From Mesotaenium endlicherianum (lineage: Eukaryota > Streptophyta > Zygnematophyceae > Zygnematales > Mesotaeniaceae): DNA of 32,929 bases. The position numbers were made by a program, and so were the translations under genes. This document shows positions 1 through 11,488 of the stretch, piece after piece (position 1 is the first letter of the stretch; every line of letters begins with the position of its first letter). Location: NCBI GenBank assembly GCA_009602735.1, contig WELA01010100.1, positions 57,830 through 90,758 on the forward strand, written 5' to 3'. The notes below the pieces were generated by a model. That model did no database searches and was not told the DNA's origin. It worked only from the letters and a program-made list of their open reading frames with translations.

Positions 1-76
1 CCCCCCTTTCTCTCTCTCTGTGTATGTGTGTGTTTTTCTTGGGGGGGGGAGGTTTGCTGTCTATCTCTTTCCTGAG
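1..76. repeat. Pyrimidine and TG simple sequence in an intron end
   Basis: A C-run, (TC)n, (TG)n, a T-run and a G-run follow one another in the first 52 bases, then a pyrimidine tract leads to the AG acceptor at 75-76. This looks like the 3' end of an intron of the acyltransferase gene. Confidence 0.6.
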
Positions 77-1163
77 AGCCCAGCACTGTACAAGCTGCAT
101 AAGGCTATCCCGGAAGGTGCTGCCTTGTGGCTGCGTGCAAGTGCAGCAGGGCAGTACATCTTTGCCCACGCTGTGCTCAATTACTCCCAGCTTGGCTTCC
201 TGGTCAGTACTCCTCATTCACTTTGCTCTTCCCTTTGCCCCTCCCCCGCTTCCCCCGGTCGCCAAAGATGCAGCCGCATGTCCACCCACACAAGTGCGGT
301 GGGCAAGGGCGTGTCTGCCGTTGCTGCGCTCACGTGGATGCCAGTATCTAAGTCCCACCTTGCCGTTCTTTGTCACATCAACTTGCCAGCACTACCCCCT
401 CGCGCACTGCTCCTCCTTCCCCAGTGTGACATTGTGCGTCATGCGGATTAGTCACAGGCCGATTGAGATGTCTTCGTTGTCAACTCTTACCTGTGATGGC
501 GTCTGTGTGGCTGTCGGGGCGCAAGCTCTTCTCTGGTGCCTTGTTGTCCGTCCCAGCGAGTCTGTTGCTGGTTCTGCTGAGTGCTAACTGCTGGCAGCGG
601 TCTCACTGAGGGTGGATGAAGCTTGAGCAATCTCATGCGGGCTGCGCCTATGCCTATCCTCTCCTGTCCGGCAGCATGTGGCGTGCATTAGCCACTGTTT
701 GCAGTGGCTTACTTGTCAGAGTAACAAGAGGATGGCTGCCCAGCCTCCCACACAATTGCAGCAACACCACTCTTAAGAATTTTCTAGTACCTCTGCTAAG
801 CTCTCTGCTATATACATATTTATGCATGACAATGAGCACCTCGTAGCGTACTAAAACCCTCCACAAGTGCTCATATACTTTCCCACTTTTTTTAAATTCG
901 GCAGACAAGAGGGTGTATGAGTGTGTAAATTTGCTCGCGCTGAATTGCTTTCTTGCAATAGCTATCTTGTGCCCTCACATGAACATGTATGTGTGTGTGT
1001 GCGGGGGCGTCCTGTGCAAGGTCAGCTTTTGAGAGCAGACGACACCCTAAGGGTGTGGAGTGCTGTCTACTACTTAGGAACCCTTGTGCCCATTGCGGCC
1101 TCCGTCATTCTGGTGATGTTTCCACAAGGTCCAAGGGAAGGCCGCACCAAAAAAGTAGAGTAG
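77..1163 (+). CDS. 3' end of probable MBOAT lysophospholipid acyltransferase gene (two last coding exons, 5' part outside window)
   Basis: Two exons join in phase 0: about 77-202 and 1026-1163, with a 823-bp GT-AG intron (donor GT at 203, acceptor AG at 1024-1025). Exon one starts after a pyrimidine-rich stretch ending in AG; AG at 75-76 is preferred, 77-78 is possible. The joined peptide reads through LNYSQLGFL into DDTLRVWSAVYYLGTLVPI, then a hydrophobic segment and a basic tail (GPREGRTKKVE) before TAG. From memory of the family, plant LPLAT proteins (ER-membrane MBOAT enzymes that acylate lysophospholipids) end in a similar pattern: LNYS, GF, TL, a YY-GT motif, a last membrane segment and a Lys/Arg tail. 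The MBOAT catalytic His and Asn would lie upstream, outside the window, so the family call rests on the C-terminus only. The gene is tail-to-tail with the oxidase gene, about 1 kb away. Confidence 0.55.
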
Positions 1164-2162
1164 GTCTGGTTTTGGAGCTCCATAATCTTTACATGTTATT
1201 TATTAAACTACATGGATTAGGGAGTGCTGTTGACCAGCAAAGGCATCATCTTGTTCGTCTGTCTTCGCAACGTCTGGCATCTAGTTTTTAACCAAATACT
1301 TTATCTATGTATGACCTTTTCTTTCAGATCAATGCTATGCAGTATGATTCCTCCCTTGTTAAATGAGCAGACTGTGAACACATTGTGTAACGTATGAAAG
1401 TGGATAAGAGCTAGTCCCTTTTTGTTACAACCGAGCAGTGTAAGCAAAAATAGAGATTTATACTCCGCAAACAGCTTCACGTCGTCTGTCCTCTATCCAG
1501 AGGCACCCCCCCCACCCCTCCTCCAATGTGTATGGAATCCATGTCTGACACAGAAGCAAGAATGTAAGAGAGACGTCAAAGAGCATGTAAAAGTGCATGC
1601 GTCATAAATATTATTCAGTTTTAGGCATGGACTACAAACGCCTGGTTGTGATGAGCGCTTGGATTCCTCATCACTTATTCCACTAAGATGGTGCCGCAGC
1701 CCAGGCAGGCTACCGATTATTGGAGTGACTGACACACAGCAACAGCAGGTGCCAAATGCACCTGCTCCTCTGCGAATATGCTGAAAGAGCTGCAAGATGA
1801 CTCCATGCTGGGCTCTGGAGGTTCTCCACTTTGCAGCCCCCTCAGCAGCAGATGTGTGATTATCTCCCGTTGAATAATCTAAATCGCGCCCTAATCCTAC
1901 CGCCACCCCTCTACAACTACTTCCGAGTTCGAGAACACTTTCTGCAACTCTGCAACCACATCCCTGGCTAACATCACCAACACGAAATTGGCGGTCGCCG
2001 TGTTACGCGTTACCGCCCTCCCCCTCCCCTCAGGGAAGGATGTGGGACGGCCCAACAAGGGATGGCTTAACCCCTCACCCACTGTTGATCGAGTGCAATA
2101 GACGGTTCGCTGGACCGACCTCTGCCAATGATGCTAGCAGCTGCAGAGGCGTGCTTGAGCAG
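1164..2162. other. Intergenic space between convergent genes
   Basis: This holds the 3' flanks of the acyltransferase gene (plus strand) and the oxidase gene (minus strand). I see no AATAAA. A TGTAA pentamer, the usual polyadenylation signal of chlorophyte algae, occurs at about 1385-1389 on the plus strand, but one pentamer is weak evidence. The short open frames here have no recognisable protein features. Confidence 0.5.
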
Positions 2163-5100
2163 CTAAGTGGAAGTGATGCTGAGCAGGGCGCCCTCCACAT
2201 TGGGCACGCCGTTGTCCAATACGTGGAGCCAGTAAAACCCAGGGGGGGCAATGGTCGGCGAGGGGGGCGCCACCACAGAGGCAGTGAAGGTCCCATTCAC
2301 ATCAATCTGCACACCAGAGATAAAGCAAACAGACCCACGTATCAAACACAGAAAACTTATGATGGGCTCTCTCTCCCCCACTCGCCCTTGCTCCTGCCTC
2401 AGCAGCGGCACAAGAGCGTCAAACCATCATGCTCCAGCCAGCAGGCAGATGGAAGGAAGCTTGGGATGCCTGCACAAGAGAGAGAGATGAGCTATTCACA
2501 CTTGAAACTACTCGCAATGATATTTTGCTCTATGCTTTCACACAGAATGAAAGAAATGCATACCAAGAGTACCAGAATGCTATCCATTAAAAAAGATTGC
2601 GATGAGCAAAAAGAGTGGTTCCGACAGGCAGGCAGCCGCATGTAGGGCGTTCCTACGCACATCAAAGAGTATCGTCTGCAGGCGCACGAGGCGCATCCCG
2701 TAGCGTTGCGAGTGCGTGGAGAAGCCCTCATTGATGAGAGCCACACTGAAGGTGCTCTGCGCTGTGCTGTTGGTGCCGCTCCCCGTGACCTGGAAGACAT
2801 CGTTGTAAGTGGCCGACGCCGGCGTCTGCAAAACCCAGCCCACACGGCAATACACTAACAACCATCAGCAGCAGCCCCGCATTTGCTGGCTCTACCTCCA
2901 GTCCTGTCAGACCTTTTCTCCTTCCCTGCGCTCCGGCAGCAGGGAGGTTTGAGCTGCTTTCAACATCTGGAAGAAGTTCACTGCTGCAAAAATAAGTCAA
3001 AGGACAGTGAGTCGCCAGCTGCGCGCGCGCAGCGAGAAAGTCACTGCGCTGGGCGAGAGTGGCTGCAGCACATGACAGGCACGAAGGGAGCAGAACGAGA
3101 AGTGAACGTGAGGAGGAGCAGGCAGGGGAGGACGCACGGAGATGAGCTTGGGCCGGCCGGCTCCGGTGTGCAGGTAGTGCGGGGAGAAGCGCTCGATGCG
3201 GAACTCCGTGGGGAAGGGCCCCGAGCGCGTGAGCTTTGCATTGGGGTTGCTGCCGGACAGCATCACGGTGGCGTCCGGCAGGAGCAGCGCCGTAGAGTGG
3301 TACATGCGCGCAACTTTCGTTGCCGCTGGGTACTTCTGCCATCTGTCAATAAACACATCCCGCCCCGGATCATGGTTGTGATCAGTCAGCAGGACCATCG
3401 ATAACAAGCAACTCATTGGCGGGGCAGGATGGTTGCATGAGAGATACCCACGCAGTGTTAGGACCAGACACACAAGTGAGGGGAGGGCAGGGGACCCGCG
3501 GGAGGGGGGGGGAGATACAACCATCTCATCCCCTTTCATAAGATACAACAGGCACCCATGGAATACACCTTTCTACTACCAATTGACTAAAACTTCATCT
3601 CCCCACCCCCCTTCTCCACACACTCGCCCGCAGCAAAGTGGGGAGGCAAGGACCGGGAGGGGGGGGCAGAGGGAGGAAAGTAGGAAGGAGGAGGAGGAGC
3701 ACACCTCTGACCGAGGGGCTGCTTGGGGTCGTAGAGCACGGGCTGCAGCGTGGGCGTGGTGGCGGACACCTGCGTGAGCTGCTGGAAGCCGTACTGCGCG
3801 CCGTTGATGATGAGCACCGTGCCGTCCACCAGCACCACCGAGTCCAGCATCAGCCTGCAGGTACAGCGCGCACACCCACACTCACACCCACACCCACACA
3901 GGCACAAGTGCGCACGCGCAGATTTAAGTGTGCAAAAGTATCACTGCTGACATATCTCAACTGGTGCTTTGAAGTGAGATGTGACACTGGTTTTACGACA
4001 AGATTGACATTTGACATGAATCACGAATAAAGTAACTGAGAAACAAGATACACACAACCACATGACAAAGTAATCAGATGCACAGGCAGCACGCAGAGGA
4101 GGGAGGGAGCACCCACCTGGGAAAGGGCATGGTGTCGGATTCCCAGGTGGGGTTATCGGAGTCGGGCGCGATGCGGCCGCAGTCGGCCGTGGCCTGCACC
4201 TTGGGATTGTTGTATGCGGTGCCCGAGTTGCCGCCGCAGATCACCACCTCCGCCTTGTACCCGTTGCCTGCGCCCACTCCCAGCCAAGTCAGTTCAGCCA
4301 CAGTGGTTGAGAAAGTAAAAGCTCGGTTGATACAATAACCAACGGCGCAGTAACATCATAATACAAACAGCTTAGAACAAATACGGTCACGTGAGTACAG
4401 TCAAAGAAGTAAAACAGATCCCTCAAAATATGGAAACTGCAGTACATAGTTGGTACTGTACCCCTAGCTCAGATTGTCTTTGCCTGCCTCCTGCCCTGCT
4501 GCCCCCAGCCCCCCTGCTAGGACACGTGCACTGCACACATGCGAGCGGAATAGGGGGGGGGGGCGGAGGACTCACTGGGGTCCAGAGGGAGGAGGAAGGA
4601 GGTGCCAGTGACGGGGTAGTTGCGGTACACGCCCGGCGGGCCATAGTCCGGCAGCGTCGTCACCACCTGGAGCACAGCAGCAGCGGACAAAGCACCTCCC
4701 CGTAATGAGAATCGGGTTCGGCTGTCTGCGCCTCGGTGCTTGATTTCAAAGGCAGGAACGTGCAGAGCCGGCAGCAACAGCAGCACGATAGCGGAGGGCT
4801 GAAAGGGGAGCAGCAGCAGCCCGCACACGCACCCCCCCGGCCAGCCTTGGTGAGTGGCCAGCTGGCTGCACCCCTTCAGTCCTCGCTGCTGGGAGATGTA
4901 GACATCAATGAGAAAGAAGAAAGCAGCAGCAGCAGCAGCAGCAGGAGGAGGAAAGGCGCATACTCGGTGGTTGATGTAGTCAAAGACAATGGAGCTGCGG
5001 GCGGCAAAGATGAAGAGGTAGCCCGAGGGCAGCAGGTGCACGAGCGGGTACAGGTTGAACGGCACCGTGTCCTCCAGCAGCTTCAGCGGGAAGTTGCCTG

Positions 5101-8100
5101 GCACACGCACACACACACACATGCAAGCGGATGACGGGGAGCTTCTTGCGCGCTCATCCACGGCTGCAGCATGAGGCCAGGCCAAGCACACCCTCAGCCA
5201 GCCAGCCAGCCAGCCACACCAAGAAAGCATGCAAGCAAGCAAGGCAGGGACAGCACAGCTGCCGCCCATCGAGGAAGACAGACGGGCAAATGCCGCCAGT
5301 GCATGCTGCAATGTTGCTCGTGCACGTGTGCATGTGTGCTGTGCCAGTGCGGTGCGTGCGTACCCTCGCCGCGAGGCCGGGGATGGAACTCGTAGGTGGG
5401 CGCGTTCACCACCTTGTTGTTGATCAGGATGTTGCCTGTGGTGCTCACGCCCCCGATGATGATGATGCGCCCGTCGGGCAAAAACTGCGCCGCGCTGTAC
5501 CACCTGCCCGTTGTCAGGTTGCCGATGAGCCGGAAGTCGCAATGGCCGTCGGAGCAGGGCGTGAAGGCGCGGATGGACGAGATGCCGTTGGCCAGCGCGT
5601 TCCCGTGGCCCTTGCTGGACCCGCCGATGCTGAGCGTGGTGCCATCTGGCAGCCTCTGGCCCACGGAGCAGAAAGTGTTGGTGAGCACGTCCAGGCCCCG
5701 CAGCCCGTTGGTCTTCAGGGTCAGCTCCGCCGCGTACGCCCACTGCAGAGACAGCAAGACGCCGGTGTCAGCACGAGCGCTCCAGATGCAGCAAATGCTC
5801 GAGCTTTGCGAGTGCCAGTGCAAGCACCAGTGGCGGAGAGCCATTCATTGCCACTCGTGCAGCAGCTGCTGCAACCACTGCAGGCAAACTGCACGAGTGC
5901 GGTAGCATGCCAGACAGAGGTGGCAAGACAATGATACTCTCACACCCATAACGCTCGCGGAGAGTGAGTTATACAACCTCATGTGTACACCAATCTCAGA
6001 AGAAGCAGCGAGGTGCAAGATCGAGACACAGCGCGCGCATGCATGTATGTACGACTGGTCATGCTGCTGCTGTGCAGCCTATAGAGCCAGAAATAAAAAG
6101 TCATAGGCGGCTTGACTGGCAGCAGGAGCACGGCCCGCGGCAAAGGCCTCCCTCCTCCTCAGCAGCCGCAGCCGCCCAAGATAGCGAGCAGGGAAGTGTG
6201 AGGGAGAGCTAGAAAGCATCTCTGCGTCTCCATTTACGCATGCACGTGTGCACGTGCAGGCACGTGGCTGTCTGGCCGCACATTAATCGGAGGTTCTCTC
6301 AGTCACACACACACACACGCACCCTTGCTCACTTGCTTGCCTGGCTGCAACACGGAAGGAGAGACAGTGAGGGTGTAGGAGTCAAACAAACATGCCCTGC
6401 ACCCAGCGTGAGCTCTTGGAGGAAGGGGTAAGAGGAGAGAAGCAGCGAAGGACCTGCTGCTGGTGAGGGGGGGCTCTCATGCACGAACGCTTGCTTTGCC
6501 AAACCAAAAAATCCAAGGGGTAGGAAGGCAGGGAGGCAGGGAACACAGTACGTATCCCGCATTCAGTGTGGGCGTGAGCCTGGGTGAAGCAGGAGGGACC
6601 TGTTTGTTAGGCAGGCGGATCTGGGAGTTGAGCGAATCCGTGCGGTCGATCAAGAGCACCGTCTTCTTCACCGTCAGCGCGCTATGGATGCCCGACACCT
6701 GTCCACGACAGAAACAGACGCAGGTGCGGGGGCAGGAAGGTCAGCCAGGATCCAAACAGAGGGGGGTAGAGAGTACCTCAAGCACATGTCACAAGGGCTG
6801 AGGGGCGGGAGAACAAGCCGCACATGTCCTTGAAGCAGCAACCAGTAGTTAGTTTCTGCCAACCTACACCGCAGCATAGGCTATCTGACAGCCCGCTTTG
6901 TGGGCTACTTCTTACGAGAGCACTATGTCTTCCACTGTAAGAAGAAGCAAGAGCTGAAGAGGATGTGGTGAGATACTGGCCTCCCGCTGCCCTGCAACTA
7001 CTAACTTAGTCCCTTTCTCCCAACTTAGAATTTTTAACTCAAGCTCCACCCCACATGTTGTGAGAGAGAGTCAAATTTGTCATGAAAGAGCCTTGCCCTC
7101 TTTACATGCTGCTGCACCAGCTTATTGAAGGACTAAGCCAGCCCATCTGGACCTGCTTGTTCTCAGAGCGGCGACTACAGGAGCTGGAGGTGTAAGGAGA
7201 GGTGGAGCTGTTACCTTGGAGTTCTTCACGATTGTCGAGAAATACGGTATGGTCGTTTGCTTGGGTAGGGTGAACCCTACACGAGGTGGCGGCGGTGACG
7301 AAGGGGGGGGGTCGTTGGGNCTGTCCACGACAGAAACAGACGCAGGTGCGGGGGCAGGAAGGTCAGCCAGGATCCAAACAGAGGGGGGTAGAGAGTACCT
7401 CAAGCACATGTCACAAGGGCTGAGGGGCGGGAGAACAAGCCGCACATGTCCTTGAAGCAGCAACCAGTAGTTAGTTTCTGCCAACCTACACCGCAGCATA
7501 GGCTATCTGACAGCCCGCTTTGTGGGCTACTTCTTACGAGAGCACTATGTCTTCCACTGTAAGAAGAAGCAAGAGCTGAAGAGGATGTGGTGAGATACTG
7601 GCCTCCCGCTGCCCTGCAACTACTAACTTAGTCCCTTTCTCCCAACTTAGAATTTTTAACTCAAGCTCCACCCCACATGTTGTGAGAGAGAGTCAAATTT
7701 GTCATGAAAGAGCCTTGCCCTCTTTACATGCTGCTGCACCAGCTTATTGAAGGACTAAGCCAGCCCATCTGGACCTGCTTGTTCTCAGAGCGGCGACTAC
7801 AGGAGCTGGAGGTGTAAGGAGAGGTGGAGCTGTTACCTTGGAGTTCTTCACGATTGTCGAGAAATACGGTATGGTCGTTTGCTTGGGTAGGGTGAACCCT
7901 ACACGAGGTGGCGGCGGTGACGAAGGGGGGGGGTTCGTTGGGGGAGGAGGTGAAGGAGGGGGGTTTGTCGGTGGGGGAGGTGAAGGCGGGGGGTTTGACG
8001 GAGGAGGAGAAGACTTTTTGGGAGGGGGTGGAGACTTCTTCTTGGGAGGGGGCGGAGACTTCTTCTCGGGAGGAGGTGGAGACTTCTTTTGGGGGGGTGG

Positions 8101-8376
8101 GGGAGACTTCTTGTTGGGCGGAGGTGGCGACTTCTTTTTCGGAGGAGGTGGAGATTTTTTCTTAGGAGGTGGAGGGCTGGCTTTCTTGGGTGGTGGTAGA
8201 GGAGGGGAAACACTAGGAGGAGGAAAATATGATAAAGCTTGGGTGCTGGTGGAAGTAGATTCAGAGCCGCTGCGGCTGTATCCCGCAACAGTTCTCCCTT
8301 CAGCCACTAAATGTTCTCCACTGAAGCTCCAAACAAATGCAACCAGCAAGGGTAGTAGGAGTTTAACGAACGCCAT
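2163..8376 (-). CDS. Secreted glyoxal/galactose oxidase-like copper-radical oxidase with N-terminal extensin-like domain, 10 exons
   Basis: Exons on the minus strand are 8376-7837, 6698-6600, 5742-5364, 5097-4964, 4666-4576, 4267-4117, 3854-3705, 3342-3138, 2825-2661 and 2306-2163. All introns are GT-AG and all phases match, giving 2058 nt or 685 residues plus TAG. Residues 1-26 look like a signal peptide, about 51-158 are a Pro/Lys-rich wall-protein-like region, and from about 165 the glyoxal oxidase fold begins. Kelch-like blade motifs are visible: LPDGTTLSIGG, FLPDGRIIIIGG and ALLLPDATVMLSGSNPN. Expected ligand residues are present: Cys238 (TFCSVG) and Tyr295 (RWYS) for the thioether cofactor, Tyr529-His530 (RMYHS) and His621 (STHS). 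The C-terminus has the APPGFYWLHV motif. The family oxidises aldehydes or primary alcohols with O2 and releases H2O2 outside the cell; the substrate cannot be read from sequence. Intron 1 is lengthened by an assembly duplication around the N at 7320. Confidence 0.9.
4922..4945. repeat. (AGC)n trinucleotide repeat in oxidase intron 4
   Basis: A run of about eight AGC triplets lies in the intron between exons 4 and 5, less than 20 bp from the donor of exon 4. On the gene strand it reads as (GCT)n. Confidence 0.85.
6699..7319. repeat. First copy of a 621/622-bp direct duplication around a single N
   Basis: This matches 7321-7942 with only one single-base difference that I could see, close to the N. 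It contains oxidase intron 1 and the last 105 bases of exon 1 (7215-7319). The N at 7320 separates the copies. Most likely this is an unmerged contig overlap, so the real intron 1 would be about 516 bp. Confidence 0.9.
7320..7320. other. Single-N assembly join between two copies of the same sequence
   Basis: One N sits between the copies at 6699-7319 and 7321-7942. A one-base gap flanked by near-identical sequence is typical of a scaffold join of overlapping contigs. Confidence 0.9.
7321..7942. repeat. Second copy of the 621/622-bp direct duplication
   Basis: This is the copy contiguous with the intact exon 1 of the oxidase gene. It differs from the first copy by one T at about 7934. Confidence 0.9.
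7837..8376 (-). CDS. Exon 1 of the oxidase gene: signal peptide plus Lys-rich SPPPP (extensin-like) domain
   Basis: The 180 codons begin with a hydrophobic leader (KLLLPLLVAFVW) after MAFV, then a short Ser/Thr-rich stretch. A Pro-rich region carries ten SPPPP motifs; the first seven are spaced by Lys-rich triplets such as KKK, NKK, QKK and EKK, the rest by PTNPPP-type linkers. SPPPP is the classic hydroxylation and arabinosylation motif of extensins. The exon ends TIVKNSK just before a GT donor (7836-7835) in phase 0, and exon 2 continues VSGIHSALTV, which matches the usual start of glyoxal oxidases. Read without splicing, the frame would run 30 more codons to a stop at 7744 and give a 210-residue Pro-rich protein. 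I prefer the spliced reading because phase and homology both continue across the intron. No YXY cross-linking motif is visible. Confidence 0.8.
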
Positions 8377-11300
8377 ACTGACACTACGACGTGCTAATCC
8401 CGGGGCGGATAAGGCGCGTCTGACCAGCTAAATGATAGCTCAATAGACGTCCTTATGTCAACGACTGTGGTGCACCATAATGTATGTCGTTCTCGCTACA
8501 CTTCCTCTTCTCACCGCGCCTATTCTGTACTCCTATGCTCCTCTACTGCAGATGTTAGGTAGGCTGCTGTGATTCGACTAAAGCTCGAGCATCAAGCTAA
8601 TGAAGTGAGCCTGAAGTGCAATGCCGACTTGCTTTCTCGTAGTGTCCATGACGTTAAGAGCGTTAAAAGCATATATTTGTCGGAATCTGAACCTCGTCAA
8701 AGAGACGCTCGGCGTAAGCAGCTTCATATTGACACGTTATACTCTTTCGGTGTTCGTATATGGTGAACACATTATAAGTTCCGTTGTTTGCGGAAATTCG
8801 GTGTCTTCAGGCCACCTCGGGCAGCCGATAGCCGACTTTATCTCACATTCGACCGACTCAATTCAACTTTGTCGTTTGTCGTTCCCTGGGCCAGTAGCAG
8901 CAGTCAGCAGCGGCTCATGAGGCAAATGCCGTCATGCCTCCAGGCGGTCACACTGACGACAATCGCAAAGACATTACGGTCCGCCTGCTAGCACTGAAAG
9001 AGAGCCGTTGGGTCTTTTCTGGAGATGCTGGTCTGGTAACATGCATTAGTTCTAACAGGGTCTAACTAGTTCTGAGTTCTAAGCTCTTCCCAAATTGACG
9101 GTGTGCAATTGGGCCCATTTCAACTCGAGGCCGTCGGATTGACCACAGATCCTGACAACTGCAACGGGCACAGGCACAAGCAGCCACAAGCTGGGCACAA
9201 GTGTACGCAGGGCTGCGCAAGGCCCAGTACCCAGGTGGTGTCGGGAACCGGTCAAGAAAATCGCAAATCTAAACTACACATAGAATATGTCGCCCGTATC
9301 CTTATTAGAGTTTCTTCATTTTCGTTATAGCGACACCAATGATGCAGATATGTAACACTGTTGCTTGCTTCAGAAAAGTGGCTTACAAAAAGTAGAGAAT
9401 CATTAAGAAGGAAATGTAGCAAGTGTTTATATTTTAATACGCTCACATTGAAAATGTGCAAGTATCGAGCGTTTCGACATTGGGATCTTGTCCGATCTTT
9501 GTTCCAACAGATGGGTGAGACTTCAAGCAGACCCACGTTGGAGACCCCGACACAAATCCCAAATGGGCCTTAGTCCCAACTGATTGGATTGCTAGGATAA
9601 AATGGCCGAAAACATCAAACACTATTATGTTTTCAAAATCTGTCGTCGTGAAATTGAAAAAGAAAAGTCTTACCTTGCCAACGTTCTTTTCAATGTGAAA
9701 AAGTTGTCAAAAGTCAACAAGCTCTGGCAATCTAATGCAATCTGAAAATTGTTTAGTGGGAAAAGATGAAAATGACAAACAAATAAAGAGGGAGAGAGGG
9801 CGCAGAAATGGTGCCCGAGGACCCACGCACATTAGATTTGGCATCATTTTCACGTTGAAAAGCATAGCACTCTCAATGTCAATTAACGCAAAAGTCGTCG
9901 CCAACCGTCTGACTGCAAGCTCTTGACTTCTCAAAAAAAAAACACGTGTACAAAAGTCGTCATTTGCCAGTGGTCTTTTGACCAAGATTTGATGCTAAAT
10001 ATTGTTATGCGCAGACGGTTGCACAGATTGCAATGTGATGAGTAATGCGACGCGATCTTTGATCGGGCGTTAAATGTGAAACAACACTTCATATATGAAA
10101 AAGTAGGAAGCGGTTGACAACATTATTGACGTCAATCCTTTCCGTTTTTTCTATTTAAAATGTATCAACTCACCATTAAGCGATTACCTATTTAATGAAA
10201 GATCTTCATATCGGCGAGTAATCCTTATGATATTTTCTAATTAACTTCTTAATCAGCAAGTTGCAACGAACCCTACTACTAGCGTAAGCAATTTTCACAA
10301 GTCAAACGTAAGTATCGACCATCAGTCATGCAATCAACAAATTCATACAGAAGCAAGGTTAGTAAGAGGGTCCAGTAACGGCTTGCAGCTTTGAGTTCAT
10401 ATATTCTCTCGGTAGTCTGAACAGGGAGTCGCCCTGGTTTTCGAATGTTGAACTCGATAGCAATCCTAGCATATGTACATGAAATGAGTTTACTGTTCAA
10501 CGCCAAGTGCGATAGCAACGTGTACCCGGGGGTTAACCTTGTTTGAAGGACATCGATTAACCAAATCTATATCCATCTCTCATCATCCCGAATCGTCATC
10601 CGCCCAAGGCGTCATCTAGCCCTTCATCTAGCATATCAAAAAAATGTACTACTAGGCAATTCTTGATAGTTCCGCTTGAGGTGGTCATCTGACTCCCAAA
10701 GAATGTGTCAGCAAGTTGACTTGAGTGGACTTCAATTTGCAACTCTCGGCCGAGTCTTTACATTGAATATTACTAAAAGTCCAGCAAACTATTTATTAAC
10801 ACTAGATGGCCCACCAGAATACACACTTTTTGATGCATCTACTACCTTTACTCTTGATTTTTTACCCACCACAATACCAATCCAAATCTTAAGTGATGCA
10901 AATATTTGGCAATCTTATATCACAATCTAGAAAATTCCAAAAAAAAAAAATTGTAAATTGATTTTATTTTGGGGAAAATAATCGAAAAGAATGCAACCCC
11001 AAAAAAATCTTGAAAAAGCTGCAATATTTGGTGCATCATAACTCTTACCATAAAGTGATCCAAAAATTGTGATTTTTGCCGATAGTGTGCATAAAAGTCA
11101 TAAGTGGGTGTGCAAAGTTTTAGAGTCGTAGGACAAGTATGGTGCACAATAGGTCCCAAAGAAAAATAGCATTACATTTGATGCGTAACAAAACAGTGAT
11201 GCAACAAGCTTTGGTACCTGCCTCAACTTCGCAGCACTTTTCAAAGTGCACAAGGGTCATGCTAGCTTCAAACTATGCACACCATATAAGTGCTTTGACA

Positions 11301-11488
11301 GTTTTCTGAAAATCGTTTTTGTTTTTGTAATATATAACATGAATTAAATAAGTCAAATATTCACTTTTCAGGGGCAAAATTTGCAATAATTTCATTTTTG
11401 GAAAAATAAAAAACATAACAAATACAATCACATCATCACATGAGTCTCATGCCCTTAGAAGTTTTATAACAGTAACATAGATTTTATT
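8377..11488. other. AT-rich region without a supported gene
   Basis: The part up to about 8.9 kb is the 5' flank of the oxidase gene; I could not assign a promoter element. From about 9.3 kb the base composition becomes AT-rich, with A-runs at about 9935 and 10940. The open frames here are short and carry no recognisable motif. The end next to 11489 is presumably the 3' flank of the piggyBac-like fragment. I looked for a TTAA-bounded terminal repeat there and found none convincing. Confidence 0.5.

Noticed and set aside
4517..5743. 408-codon open frame on the minus strand
   Set aside because: It reads through oxidase introns in a frame that is not the one kept across splice sites. Its Arg/His/Ala-rich content is typical of an off-frame reading of GC-rich exons.
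5131..5934. 267-codon open frame on the plus strand
   Set aside because: Antisense to oxidase exon 3 and adjacent introns. No domain, and explained by high GC in the real exon.
7744..8376. Stand-alone 210-residue extensin-like gene
   Set aside because: The spliced model ending exon 1 at 7837 keeps phase and continues the glyoxal oxidase homology. Kept as the alternative in the exon 1 entry.
7838..8431. Gly-rich protein on the plus strand (GGGG repeats)
   Set aside because: Antisense reading of the Pro-rich exon: CCN repeats give GGN on the other strand.
10530..10560. TTAA-bounded terminal repeat of the piggyBac element (GGTTAACC, GATTAACC)
   Set aside because: No matching inverted copy was found near 24.6-25.3 kb, and TTAA is frequent in AT-rich DNA.
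10676..10930. 84-codon plus-strand frame as a small gene
   Set aside because: No motif, no supported start or splice context, and AT-rich surroundings.
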